From JAGOMW01 sp964596675 (GTDB lineage Bacteria > Patescibacteriota > Gracilibacteria > BD1-5 > UBA2023): a DNA stretch of 64,000 nucleotides. Every line of letters starts with the position of its first letter. Position 1 is the first letter of the stretch. The notes under the pieces were generated by a model that saw nothing but the letters and a program-made list of their open reading frames with translations, was not told the origin of the DNA and did no database searches. Of the stretch, positions 19,672 to 30,065 are shown piece by piece. The stretch covers positions 133,664 through 197,663 of the forward strand of contig CAZQUZ010000001.1 in assembly GCA_964596675.1 (NCBI GenBank). Reading direction: 5' to 3'. The translations under genes and the position numbers were made by a program.

Positions 19672-20235
19672 ATGTGAAACCCTACTGTATTCATCCTTTC
19701 TGGTCCTGCCTGAGTCGGTAAGACCACCCTCTGGCACGAGATAGAGTCGACGACACCACACGTGTCGAAAGTCATCACCACGACCTCACGTGGAGCGCGC
19801 GAGTGAGAAGTCGATGGACAGCACTACTATTTCATCTCTCGGAAAGAGTTCGAGGATACGATCCATACTGGCGGATTTATCGAGTATGCTCTCGTACATA
19901 CGAACTACTACGGCTCGACTGATAGGGAGCTCGCTCGTATCATAGCCGAAGAGAAGTCACCCCTCTATATCATCGAGCCTCAGGGCATGGTCCATCTAAA
20001 GCCACTTCTCGAAAGTCGTGGATATAGCGTGGTCACCATATTTCTCCTACCACCATCACTCGAGGAGCTAAAGACTCGACTCCACCAGCGAGGCACAGAG
20101 ACGGCAGAGCAGTTCGAAATACGACTCGCAACCGCTATGCATGAGCTCGAGCAACAGGAGTTCTATGATATCCGCCTCGTAAATGACGAACTCGAAAAAA
20201 CCAAAATGGAACTCCGCACTCTTCTCAGTATGTAA
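19672..20235 (+). CDS. gmk: Guanylate kinase
   Basis: Phosphorylates GMP to GDP. 187 aa. The P-loop SGPAGVGKTTL is at about residues 10-20, with the second P-loop Gly encoded by UGA (19711-19713) and another UGA at codon 2. The GMP-binding region has TTTSRGAREGEVDGQHYYFIS and FIEYALVHTNYYGS, where the canonical Arg and Tyr contacts are recognisable. IIEPQGMVHLK replaces the usual D-x-Q-G motif, and the lid Arg lies in KTRLHQRG. Start ATG at 19672 follows a TATACT box by 8 nt. The PH-domain gene begins 9 bp downstream. Confidence 0.92.
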
Positions 20236-20244
20236 ATTTTTCTT

Positions 20245-21237
20245 ATGATACCATTCCATAAAATCTACTCCGCGATATTTAAGTCATTCGACCTCCAGAG
20301 TGAGACAAATACGATACAGCACCTCATAAAAGATGGTGTGAGTCGTGTCCTCATCATCAAACGATCATGGATATACGCGCTCGCACTTATCTGGATACCA
20401 CTCATCATCCTCATCGTCGGTGGTGCCAATATCGTGACAGCGATGCTATACCATAAAGATGCACTCGTCGCATATTCACTCATCGGAGGTGTGAGTATAT
20501 CACTCTTATTATTCATACTATCAGTCTGGTCATATCTCGTACATTTTCGTGCTATCTACAGTCGTGCGAGTATACGGACTGATTTTACTACACTTCTCGA
20601 AGATCTCCATGCATGAGATAAATACTTTATGCGATTTTTTGATCAGACGGTACTAAATCAAATCATCCTAATCATCCTCATGATCTGGAGTGGAGCATCA
20701 TACTTCTGACATATGCGAGAATCATGGAGCGCTATCATATGGCTCGATATCATACTCCTGCTCCTCCAGTGGATATTTCTCTGAAAGTATAGAAAACACA
20801 TGATAGACATGGAGATGGACTATAACATCGTCATCCCATGAAAAATCATGTTCGTGAATCAGTCTGGAATGCTATCAAGCGTAAATACTATCGAAAGTGA
20901 TAAAGTGAAGACCGTGAGTGCGAAATACTCTGGGTGGATAGGAAGTTTTTTTAACTTCGGAACGATAGAAATCATGACAGAGTGAGATAGTAATAGTACT
21001 GGGACGCTGCCTATGTACTATGTGACAGCGCCAAATGAAACTGCACGACTCATCCAGAGCATGCTGGATCCTGAGCAGACGAAAGAGCCAAATATCCCTA
21101 TCGCACCGAAGCTCCCTGATGATGGAACACATGATACCAAAATCCCAAAACATTATGCCAGTGCGAAGTGAAGTACGATATCACACAAACATGTGACCTA
21201 CGATGTAAAAGGGACTGTGAGGGATGTACTCGAATAG
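20245..21237 (+). CDS. Membrane protein with PH-like (bPH2) domain
   Basis: 330 aa. Two pairs of hydrophobic helices lie in the first 190 residues (ALALIWIPLIILIVGGANIV, LIGGVSISLLLFILSVWSYL, QIILIILMIWSGASYF, IIWLDIILLLLQWIFL). They are followed by a beta-rich region resembling bacterial PH domains (YNIVIPGKIMFVNQSGMLSSV, KVKTVSAKYSGWIGSFFNFG, TIEIMTEGD). The last 60 residues are polar and proline-rich. At least five UGA glycines are needed for continuity. It is likely co-transcribed with gmk, and its stop is 2 bp from the stop of the convergent gene at 21240. Confidence 0.6.
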
Positions 21238-21239
21238 AT

Positions 21240-21722
21240 TTATATTTTCTGAAATCTTAAACCTCTCTGAGTATTTGATACGATAAATCCATCATCCTGA
21301 AATACCAATGGATGGATGGAAAAATGAGATTTTATAACATATATAATATCTCTCGCGAGCTCTAATCTGAGACTCTTTTCAGGGTATCATAGACGGGAAG
21401 CAATACCTGAAACTAGTATAGTTTCATCTATATATACTTCTGTTATGTTATCTATAAAAGCATTTTGATGGGATAATAACTGAAAATATTTTATCAAACT
21501 GGTGTCAATACTATTTTGGATATTGTCTTCTGCTTCTGTCATACTCAGAGCTGTGCCTAACCACTCATTCACTTTTTTTTCGAAGAAAGTATCACCATTC
21601 GTGATGTGCATGAGCCTTTTTCATAACAGAGTGGCAGCATCGTGAGAGAAAAATCCATTATGCTCTGAATTTCATGATGCTTCCTGGAGAGAAGCCTCTG
21701 GAGATAATTGATTTTTAGACAT
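21240..21722 (-). CDS. Hypothetical protein
   Basis: 160 aa, unrecognised. It starts MSKNQLSPEASLQEASG and continues with mixed helical sequence (FFEKKVNEWLGTALSMTEAEDN, SLRLELARDIIYVIKSHF). No membrane segment, signal or cysteine pair was seen. Three or more UGA codons are read as Gly, and without them only a 74-residue core remains. It is convergent with the PH-domain gene (2-bp gap) and divergent from the UPF0489 gene, with which it shares the AT-rich promoter interval 21723-21769. Confidence 0.6.
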
Positions 21723-21769
21723 AAATTTATACTATACGATACATAGTTACTATATTTAGTATAATACTT

Positions 21770-22495
21770 TTGTCAAAAATACCATACTCTCATACACACA
21801 TCCTCTCTGAAAATGTCGGAAATAACGCTTTCTCATACGATATCCGTACGCGGAAATATCTCACCATACCAGCACTGCGGAACTGAACTCTCAATGATGT
21901 ACGAATCTGAGAGCATATCGTCTTCGAAGAGGTGGAAGATGGCACTCTCAGATCATGTATATGACTCGAACAGTTTATACGACTTTCAGATAACGAGAAA
22001 CCCATCATCATCTTCGATAATCATAATCATGCTCTCTATTTCTGGCTAGAAGGGATGCGCGAGGGCATCATATCGCCATGATGTGAGCTCATCCATATCG
22101 ACGAGCACTCGGATCTCTGGGACAATATCTATCCTCTCAATAAAGAGAAAGCGATAACAGAGAGAGACTATGCATGGCAGTACACCAATCACTCGTGTAA
22201 TGTCGGGAACTATATCCGTCCTGCGCTCGACTCTGGTCTTATCGGGAGCATGATACGCATAGAAAATGCCTGGGAAGTCGAGAAATATATCGACTACACT
22301 CCGAACGCGAATAGTATACTGAATATCGATCTCGACTTTTTCTCACCTGAGATGGACTTCATCGATAGTGAGATGAAGCTCAGATGTATCCGAAATTTGC
22401 TCCCGAAGGTAAAATGTGTTACTATAGCGACATCACCATTTTTTATCGACCAATGACTCGCCATAGAGAAACTCCATGACATCTTCGCGAAATAA
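21770..22495 (+). CDS. UPF0489 / peptide-arginase-like metalloprotein
   Basis: 241 aa (if the TTG at 21770 is the start, which is uncertain). Motifs are those of the arginase-fold UPF0489 family: IIIFDNHNHALYFW, LIHIDEHSDLW (DxHxD metal ligands) and SILNIDLDFFSP (DLD). Members include RiPP-modifying peptide arginases that turn Arg into ornithine; whether this one does so is not known. No precursor peptide was found nearby. At least six UGA codons are read as Gly (RNGTLND, RIGEH, SPGCEL). A TATAAT at 21760-21765 sits only 4 nt upstream of the TTG. The next small gene begins 41 bp downstream in another frame. Confidence 0.72.
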
Positions 22496-22536
22496 GGCCA
22501 CTCTACAACAAAAAAGATGTAGTATTTTTAAATGAA

Positions 22537-22836
22537 ATGATTCTCTCCGGACTGAAACAACTGAGAGATAATGGCAGAGAAAATATAAATTTTTTGGATT
22601 TTACTGATATGAGTGGGAACCTCTGAGAAAATATTTTTGCACCAGAATGGACACATTATTGGAATTATTGGCGATGACAATTTGCAGAACAGACGACAAG
22701 AGAGTGATGAGAAAGAGTATTTCGAAAATGTATAGAAGAATTACGTAATAAATGATATCTTCGTGATATAGATCTCAGCTGACTCACATGAAACTTTAGC
22801 GAAAAAGTCCGCCAGATACTCGAAGAGACACTCTAG
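22537..22836 (+). CDS. Small hypothetical protein after the UPF0489 gene
   Basis: 99 aa, unrecognised. It begins MILSGLKQLRDNGRENINFL and contains APEWTHYWNYWRGQFAEQTT, a compact aromatic stretch, and a basic helical C-terminus (VFRKCIEELRNKGYL). Ten UGA codons are read as Gly and there is no TAA or TAG, a strong sign of real coding. The same frame is open upstream without an ATG, so it could be a shifted remnant of a longer gene; a frameshift relative to the UPF0489 frame is possible. Its TAG stop lies inside the palindromic terminator shared with the convergent gene. Confidence 0.6.
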
Positions 22837-22851
22837 AGTGTCTCTTTTTTT
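22825..22851. terminator. Bidirectional perfect-palindrome terminator
   Basis: GAGACACTCTAGAGTGTCTC (22825-22844) is fully self-complementary, with T-runs on the plus strand and A-rich sequence on the other side. The central CTAG supplies the TAG stops of both convergent genes (22834-22836 plus, 22835-22833 minus). Confidence 0.88.
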
Positions 22852-23015
22852 CTGCGCATGTTTCGCACTCACTCATCGAGCTTTTTCAGGTGGTCATGAC
22901 TGGGATGATCATGTGGTGGATGCTCTGTACTTACTCCTCCTGACTTATCAGATGCAGCATAAGCTGCAGTCACACATGAGAGACAAAATACGAGAATGAG
23001 TGAGCGGAGAATCAT
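22833..23015 (-). CDS. Small exported His-rich protein
   Basis: 60 aa. Residues 1-22 form a classical signal peptide (MILRSLILVFCLSCVTAAYAA) with an AxA cleavage site. The mature part has STEHPPHDHPSHDHLKK, with five His in about a dozen residues, a probable metal-binding segment, and a basic end (RNMRRKKETL). The start at 23015 is chosen because it begins the signal peptide. One UGA is read as Gly. The stop overlaps the stop of the plus-strand gene inside a palindrome. A role in zinc or copper buffering is a guess. Confidence 0.6.
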
Positions 23016-23102
23016 ATTTGACGTTTTATATTTTTTATATTTTATCATATTTTCTAGGAAAAGCAAGTTGCTTTTTATCAGTTTTGTCTATAATCCCTGT
23101 GG

Positions 23103-23555
23103 ATGAAAAATGAGAACAAAATCATCTTCGCCGATAATAAGAAAGCCCTCTTCGACTATGAGATCATCGAGGAGTATGAGGCTGGTATAGAGCTCTATGG
23201 TGAAGAGGTGAAGAGCATACGCGCTGGTAATGTAAATCTAAAGTGATCCTATATCCTCATAAATAAATGACATCCCTATGCGACTGGTATCCATATCGGT
23301 GAATATAAGGGAGGCATCCGTATCATAGAGCCGAAGCGCGAGCGAAATCTCCTCATGCGAAAAGGAGAAATCATACGCCTCGAAACCAAAATCAAAGAAA
23401 TGGGAGCGACACTCATCCCGATGCAAATCTATACAAAAGGCAATCTCATAAAGGTGCGAGTCGCTCTCGTAAAAGGAAAAAAACTCTGGCAAAAAAAAGA
23501 AACCCTCAAAAATCGTGACCTCGATAGAGAAATGGCTCGTAAATTTAAATTCTAA
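23103..23555 (+). CDS. smpB: SsrA-binding protein SmpB
   Basis: Binds tmRNA and delivers it to stalled ribosomes (trans-translation). 150 aa. The signature YEAGIELYGEEVKSIRAGNVNLKGSY is present, as is the C-terminal KKLWQKKETLKNRDLDREMARKFK, whose basic tail enters the mRNA channel. Two UGA glycines fall in NLKGSYILINKGHP, where the family has a small residue before SY. A TATAAT lies 8 nt before the ATG, so the message may be leaderless. Its stop overlaps the ATG of the next gene (TAATG), pointing to translational coupling. Confidence 0.95.
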
Positions 23556-24883
23556 TGACACAAAATCCTCGCTTCATCGAATACTTCAGAGATACATTTT
23601 TCAGCGATAGTCCTGAAGAATTTAGCGCATTTCTCGCATCGCTCGAAAAAGGTATCCCTCGTACCCTCCGCATACGACCACGCATGGAAGACGCTGTGCG
23701 TGGACGCCTTGCACAGTATGGATTCATCCTCGAGGATACATATATAGCGAATGTATTTAGCATAGGGAGGAGTGAGGATTTCGACCCACTCGAGCGTCGT
23801 ATCGGGTATACGCTGGATCACTTGGTAGGGAATTTTTATATACAGGAGCTCGCTGCGGCGACATCAGTACAGGTGCTCTCAGATGGGCAGATACATGAAG
23901 AGAATTTCCTCATACTCGACATGGCTGCAAGCCCCGGCGGTAAAACGACCCAGCTCTCTGAGATGTATCCGAGTAGTTTCATCGTCGCGAATGAGCCGAC
24001 TCGGGAGCGTATCCCACAGCTCCTCCAGAATCTCGACCGCATGGGCAGTGCGAACATCGGAGTGACACTCTATCCTGGACAGTACTTCCGACATACTCCC
24101 GAGACATTCGACCGCATCCTACTGGATGCACCATGTAGTGGTGAGGGTACACTCTATAAAGGTACTGATGCGACGAAACACTGGCATATAAAAAATATAA
24201 AAACCATCGCTCGACTCCAGGAAAAACTCCTCGATGCGGCTATCATCGCTCTGAAAGTGGGTGGTGAGATGGTCTACTCGACCTGTAGTATGAATCAGCT
24301 CGAAAATGAGGGAGTCCTCGAAGCCATCATGAAAAAATATCCAGATACCTTCGAGGTGATATTCGAGAAGCATTTTTGGCCACATATCGACCATACGGGT
24401 GGATTTTTCGTAGCAAAAATCAGGAAATATGCGAGTATAGATATCGATGAGAGTACACGATGAACGAATATAAATGAAGAGATAAAAACCTATAAATGAC
24501 ATACCCTCGGTGCCACGATACGAGAGGATATCACACTCTATGAGCATACTGGGAAGATCCTCTCCGTGCAGAGACACCCTCATCTCCATGAGCTCCTCAA
24601 AACATACTACTTCATGCGACTCGGAGAACGCATCGCGATGATAGAAAATGGTGAAGTACGATTTACTCCTTTTTCTGTACGGTATATAGATACGATGGAT
24701 ATACCGAGATATACTCTCAGAAATGAGGAAGAGCTCGATCGATACCTCAGGGGAGAACTCCTCGAAGTCGAGATCTGAGATGGCCCTGTCATCGTAGCCT
24801 ATGATGGTATCGATATCACTCTCGAAGAAATATCCGATACGATCCTCTCGAACCAGTTCCCACATGACTGGCGTAGAAAATAA
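23555..24883 (+). CDS. NOL1/NOP2/Sun (RsmB/RsmF-type) RNA m5C methyltransferase
   Basis: SAM-dependent cytosine-5 RNA methyltransferase, 442 aa. The SAM motif is LDMAASPGGKTTQLSEM. The PCSG motif in LLDAPCSGEGTLYK and the TC motif in YSTCSMNQLENEGV supply the release and nucleophile cysteines. After about residue 300 comes a domain (YKGHTLGATIREDITLYEH, YLRGELLEVEI) resembling the C-terminal PUA/RsmF extension. Only two UGA glycines occur, both in the last third, so the catalytic core looks normal in any code. Which rRNA position it modifies is not clear. It ends at a bidirectional terminator. Confidence 0.9.
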
Positions 24884-24908
24884 AACCTCCCGAAACGGGA
24901 GGTTTTTC
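24882..24908. terminator. Bidirectional terminator
   Basis: CCTCCCG (24886-24892) pairs with CGGGAGG (24896-24902), flanked by AAAA and TTTTT. It serves the methyltransferase (plus) and the DsbA-like gene (minus). Confidence 0.9.
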
Positions 24909-24926
24909 TAAGCTCTAGGAGAGAGA

Positions 24927-25862
24927 TTATTGCATGAGTGCATCGATCTTCGCTGTGAATGTCGCATATGGATACGCTCACTCGACGGTGTCATACTTCC
25001 CTGTTTTTACATTGAGGAGAAGAGTTCCTGGTGTACCATTGAGGTTAAATTTCTGAGCCTCGCTCGTCTGCGCTTCGAATCGTGCGAGAGTCGCCTTTGT
25101 ATCCATACATGACTGCCACTTCGCCGTATCGAGACCGAGAGTTTTCGCGAGCTCTGGGAGCTTCGCGACATCAAGTACACCTCCCTCATTCGTCGAGCCG
25201 TCCATGATAGCTTTATAAAATGAAATATATTTCTCATCACCGCCCACAGTATCAGCACAGAGCGCTGCTATCGCTTTTGCCTCTGTACCTTTATGGTTTA
25301 CACCACGATTATTTTTAAATGCTGCAGACACCTTATCTCCATACTGTGAGAGAAGTGCTGGGAAGAGTTTCGTATCGTGATACTGTCTCATACAAAACGG
25401 ACACTCCATATCACTATACTCGATAGCGATCACAGTAGCATCTTTATTTCCTTCGATAGAGGCATCATCGAGGACTGTTTTCACCTCTTCTGGAGTGAGT
25501 GTTCCCTTTGGTTCTGTAGTCGCAGTAGGAGTCGCAGCATCAGCCTGCGCACCACCATTTACGTATTGCTTGATTTTATCGATCTGCTCTGTGATCTGGA
25601 GCTGTGAATACTTCTGGAGGATATCATAGTTATCCTTACCTCCGACTTTCTCATACTCGAGATCGAGGAGGACTTTTTTGATACCGAGAGCGCTATCGCT
25701 CTTCGCTGAGAGCGTCTTTAAGTCGAATGAATACCCGAGAAGAAAGTATACAGAGACAATATTTAAAAGGAGAGATACGATGACAAGAATAGTGAGGACT
25801 GTATGATGTCCATGAGTATGTGGCACTGATTCTGTAGGAGCAGTAGGAGATTTTGTAGTCAT
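24927..25862 (-). CDS. Membrane-anchored DsbA-like thiol:disulfide oxidoreductase
   Basis: 311 aa. The cytoplasmic N-terminus has HTHGHH, followed by one membrane helix (about 22-45, TVLTILVIVSLLLNIVSVYFLLG), a linker with A/T-rich sequence and a thioredoxin-fold domain. The redox motif is DMECPFCMRQYH (CPFC) and the cis-proline loop NGTPGTLLL. The C-terminus GAYPYATFTAKIDALMQ is the usual last helix, its Gly being UGA. It probably oxidises or isomerises disulfides in exported proteins such as the alpha-2-macroglobulin or the giant protein. The domain type is clear; the direction of electron flow is not. Confidence 0.88.
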
Positions 25863-25955
25863 AAAAAATAGATAAATAACTGCTCCAGTATAGAAAAAAA
25901 CCTCGAAGAATCAATAAAAAAAGATTGACCCCATCACTCTTCGTGGTCGGAGATA

Positions 25956-26939
25956 CTATCTCGGGAGCATATAGTAGGCACGTATACCGACCATAGCAGC
26001 ATTATCCATGGAGTAGATATTTTTCGTCGGTGCGAAAAATGGGATAGATTTTTCTCTCGCGATATATTCGAGTTTCATCTTGAGTGTCGTATTCGCACTG
26101 ACTCATCCTGCGAGCACCATCGATCTCGCATGAGTCTGCTCGAGAGCACGGAGAAGCTTCTCGGAGAGGATATCAGTCACCGTCTCCTCGAACTCATAGG
26201 CGATATATGTCTGGAAATCATGACTGATACTCCCCTTTTTCGCAATCTCAGCATCGATAATACGCTTCACTGCGGACTTCAATCCAGAGAATGAAAAATC
26301 GAGAGAATCCGACTCGAGCATCACTCGAGGAAAGAGTCGCTTCTCATCTATACCCACACCACTCGTGCGATACTCATGAGAGAGTCGAGAGATCACAGTA
26401 CCACCTGGGAATCCGAGCCCAAGCATTTTCGATACCTTATCGAATGCCTCACCCGCAGCATCATCGCGAGTCTGACCGAGCATCTCGAGCGCCTGACCAT
26501 ATGGCCAGTGATATATCTCAGTATGACCTCATGAGACGGTGAGGACGACCGCTGGGAATATGAGAGCATCTTCTTCTCGTCAGAGATAGTTCGCGAATAT
26601 ATGTGACTCGATATGATCGACCCAGATGAGAGGCTTTTGGAGTGATAATGATAAAGTTTTAGCTACCGTCATCCCCGTGAGGAGTGATGGGAGGAGTCAT
26701 GGCCGCTCGGTACAGGCGATGACATCGATATCAGAGAGTGTGATATGAGCGGCTATGAGAGCCTCATCGAGCGACTGGAATATCGCATCCGCATGTGACC
26801 GAGCTGCAACCTCGGGCACGACACCACCCGTCACACTATGCTCGAGCTGGGTATGCGTAGAGAGCGCTATCACCTCCCTATCATGCAGGATAGCGACAGA
26901 GGTATCATCACAGGATGTCTCGAAAGCGAGGATATACAA
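25956..26939 (-). CDS. tsaD: tRNA threonylcarbamoyladenosine synthase subunit TsaD
   Basis: Catalytic subunit for t6A37 in ANN-decoding tRNAs. 327 aa. ASKHA nucleotide-binding motifs are FETSCDDTSVAI at the N-terminus, CTERPGLLPSLLTGMTVAKTL, HIESHIFANYL (metal-binding HxxxH), VSGGHTEIY and VLAGGVSANTTL, and the protein ends SMDNAAMVGIRAYY. UGA encodes conserved glycines, including the first G of the GGVSAN loop (26103-26105). The start appears to be TTG (26939), directly adjoining a heptamer repeat, with no Shine-Dalgarno. The family often has T-G-P-G-L where ERPGL is seen here. Confidence 0.93.
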
Positions 26940-27006
26940 GGAATTAGGAATTAGGAATTAGGAATTAGGAATTAGGAATTAGGAATTAGGAATTAGGAAT
27001 TAGGAA
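26940..27006. repeat. Heptanucleotide tandem repeat (GGAATTA, about 9.5 copies)
   Basis: Perfect tandem copies of GGAATTA fill the space directly before the tsaD TTG start, between uvrC and tsaD. On the minus strand the array reads CCTAATT and contains TAA in every frame, so no upstream in-frame ORF can enter tsaD through it. Confidence 0.97.
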
Positions 27007-27044
27007 GAGAATATCTAGAGTCGTGAAAGTGTCAAAATTATATC

Positions 27045-28976
27045 CTAAATAATCCCATGATCTCTGAGTGTCTGTATCTGACTTTTGCTACAGATAGCTT
27101 CTAAATCTTGTATGGATACATTTTTTATATCATCAATACTCCCTGCGAGACTGAGAAGTTTTTTCCGTGTCACAGGACCAAATCATGGGAGTTCTTCGAG
27201 GATATTCTTTTTCATACTTTTCATACGTGCGCTTCGATTCGCTGTAATAGAGAATCTATGTGACTCATCACGAGCTTTTTGGAGGACCATGAGCTCAGGA
27301 CTTCCATGTTCGAAGAGTATAGGTTTTTTATCTCGTGGGACGAATACCTCCTCCTCCCGCTTCGCTATAGAGCAGAGTGGAAATGTAGAGAGAAATGTAT
27401 CTACCCGATCTCGTATATCTGCATCTGAGAGAGTAGCATCTTTTTTATAGTATTCATAAAGTCCATCCTGGAGTCACCTGAGAGCGCTCGAGAGCTGTCA
27501 TTTTCATCCATCGATGATGATCAGATGCGGGAGATTCCCATACTCCATACCCTCGATGATGCGACGTGTCATGACCTCTCGATGGGATGCGAAGTCATCT
27601 ATCATGCCATCAGAGAGGGTTTTTATCTTGTATTTCTTGTATCGAGATGTATCTGGTTTCCCATTCGATATAAGGACGCGGGATGCATACGTGAACTGTC
27701 CATGAGTATGTGATATATCATAGCACTCGAATATGATTTCTCACTTTTTCGGTATCGGATATCCGAGCTGAGTCAGGATATTTTCCATATGCGCACGAGT
27801 GAGAGTCTTTTGTTCCAGGGTGGCGAGCTCAGATTTATATGCATATTCTCGGAGCTGATTCTGAGCAAAGTCGAAGAGTTCTTTCCTCACTCAGACAGGA
27901 TTCATATTGAGAAAGATGTTTTTTTCAGCAAAAAACGAAAGAAGCGCATGATCCTGTATCTCGGTCGTGAGTATGATAGAGTCAGGGAGACTCAGTGTCG
28001 TCGTGTCATCTGAGACGATATACTGTCGTGCGAGAAACTGCACTATCATATCTTCTCGTGTATCGAGTGATCCCTCTATAGTATGACGAAATATCCCTAT
28101 AATATGACCATTTCTTACTTGTAATACTCATACGTATAACTTTTCATACTTTTCTAACATAACGAAAATATCATGATCTCATGGGAGAGCATCTCTCGCG
28201 AGCTGCTTCTCAGATATATGTCCTATGGCATCGAGGAGGATTTTTATCTTTTGCGCCTCTTCGAACTCCATCTTCTTCGCATGTGCATGCATCTTCGACT
28301 TTAGAGTGTCGATGACAGAGAGGTGCTCTCATCGGAGGAACTCCTTCATATGGAGTACGTTTTCACTATGGGCATCTATCTTCTCAGGGTCGAGGAGGCA
28401 TGGTCATGGACAGAGTCCGATATAGTAGTCCATACAAGGTATGGCTCTACCAGCCGTATAGGTCACTTCGAGTTTTTTGGTATGAGTATTGGTAGCGAAT
28501 CGCATCTTACAGCTCCTAATCCGAAAAATCCGTTTGAGTTGTTTTACACATTCATAGATATTCGATCACTGCGTATATGGACCGAAGTAGAGTCATCCAT
28601 CTTGGGATTTTTGTCGAGTTTTTATGATTTCTGGAACTGGTCAGGGAGTGATTTTTATATAGGCAAGGTTTTTATCATCCTTCATGAGGATATTATATTT
28701 TGGCGTGAGATGCTTGATGAGATTGGTCTCGAGGACGAGCGCCTCTACCTCTGATTCACAGAGGATAGTTTCTATGTCGGAGATTTTCCCTACCATCTGT
28801 TTCTTCGCGAGAGTGAGACCGCCAGTATCACGAAAGTATGATGATACACGAGATTTCAGATTGATACTTTTCCCCACATAGATGACCTTCCCTGCCTTAT
28901 CTTTCATCTGATAGACTCATGGGGTCGATGGGAGATTTTTGAGGAGGTTTTCGATGTGCGGTATTTCTGTAGACAT
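27045..28976 (-). CDS. uvrC: Excinuclease ABC subunit C
   Basis: Makes both incisions in nucleotide-excision repair. 643 aa. The N-terminal GIY-YIG nuclease is TPGVYQMKDKAGKVIYVGKS, with its first Gly UGA (28917-28919) and the catalytic Tyr and Arg nearby (KSRVSSYF). A central UvrB-interacting region and an RNase H-like second nuclease follow. The C-terminus is a helix-hairpin-helix pair (VTRKKLLSLAGSIDDIKNVS, ...SKSQIQTLRDHGII). uvrA and uvrB are not in the window. Length and order are normal. The stop is followed by a 38-bp gap and the heptamer repeat. Confidence 0.92.
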
Positions 28977-29083
28977 ACAGAGAGTGTAAGTTTTTTTTAG
29001 AAAATTCAAGCAATAAAAAATTTGCTACATTATAAATTATACGTATATTATAGATATAATTTACATTATAATATATACCTTCT

Positions 29084-29278
29084 ATGTGATGAAAGTCTAT
29101 AGATAAATATAACTTCGCTCTGGAAAAAGAGGTTATCTGAACACATAATAAGACACGAGCAAGGGTTGCAAATGGGTGAAAGTCAAATATAGAATTACTC
29201 ATAGAAGAAGTCCAAGCTGTAAGAGCGGAATTCGGGGAAATCATATATCCAAACCCGATTGAAGAACAAAAAAAATAG
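29084..29278 (+). CDS. Small hypothetical protein
   Basis: 64 aa, unrecognised; readable only with UGA as Gly (codons 2, 3, 19 and 32). It begins MGGKSIDKYNFALEKEVIGT, contains NKTRARVANGGKSNIELLIEEVQAVRAEFG and ends PNPIEEQKK. The charged, helical composition and a dedicated terminator overlapping the stop support expression. A TATAAT (29067-29072) lies 11 nt upstream of the ATG. Possibly a small RNA- or DNA-binding protein, but nothing specific supports that. Confidence 0.6.
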
Positions 29279-29306
29279 CACCTCACTTTGACAGGTGCTA
29301 TTTTTT
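29271..29306 (+). terminator. Rho-independent terminator
   Basis: AAATAGCACCT (29273-29283) pairs with AGGTGCTATTT (29293-29303) around a 9-nt loop, followed by TTT. It overlaps the stop codon of the small gene. Confidence 0.88.
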
Positions 29307-29321
29307 CGATAAAATATCCAT

Positions 29322-30023
29322 ATGAGCAAAAACTACTATGACATCCTCGGGGTGAGCAAATCTGCGAGTGAAGCAGAGATAAAAAAAGCCTATAAGAAAA
29401 AGGCTATGGAGTATCATCCAGACAGGAATAAATGAGATAAGACTGCCGAGAAAAAATTCAAAGAAATCAATGAAGCCTACCAGACACTCTCAGATACCGC
29501 AAAAAAGCAAAACTATGATCAGTTCGGCAGTGCCGAGTGAAATCCCTTCGGTGGGATGGGATGAGGTGGATGATACTCTGGAGGTGGGTATACGGGATGA
29601 TGATTCGGGGGATTCGAGGATATATTCTCCCAGTTCGGGAATGGTGGGAGGCAGACGAGTGGTATCGAGTTCGACCTCGGGGATATACTCGGTGGGATGG
29701 GAGGATGAAGTCGTAGAACTAGGACTCCAGAACCGGAAGAGAAAAAAGAGATACCGAATCTCGACGTGACAGAAACCGTAGAGATACCATTTCTCGACTT
29801 CCTCTATGATACATCCATAAATATCCGAACGGTATATGGGAAAAATCTATCTCTGAAGGTAAAGGCTGGTACAAAACCAGGTACAAAGTACAAAATATCT
29901 GGCAAATGACGCATCATGGATGGAAAAACATGAGACATGTATGTGATCGTCGATGCGAAGATGCCACGAGATATCCCGAAAAATCTCATGCCCATGATAG
30001 ATGCTCTCAGAAGCCAACTCTAG
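29322..30023 (+). CDS. Reduced DnaJ-type co-chaperone (J domain, Gly-rich linker, partial CTD)
   Basis: 233 aa. J domain 1-68 (NYYDILGVSKSASEAEIKKA, YHPDRNKGDKTAEKKFKEINE, with HPD). The Gly/Phe-rich linker is about 70-125, where many glycines are UGA. A single C-terminal substrate-binding module has PFLDFLYDTSINIRTVYGKN and TKPGTKYKISGKGR. The CxxCxGxG zinc finger and the second half of the CTD are absent, so it resembles a shortened CbpA/type II protein rather than full DnaJ (about 375 aa). It stimulates DnaK; dnaK itself is not in the window. A TAAAAT box 6 nt before the ATG suggests leaderless transcription. Confidence 0.85.
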
Positions 30024-30065
30024 CGTACTAGACATGGAAAAATACTAAAATATCCGAAAATAAAC

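Noticed and set aside
20875..21153. Minus-strand frame inside the PH-domain gene
   Set aside because: Cys- and Arg-rich antisense shadow with no motif.
26940..27006. CRISPR array
   Set aside because: Units are 7 bp without spacers, so this is a simple tandem repeat.
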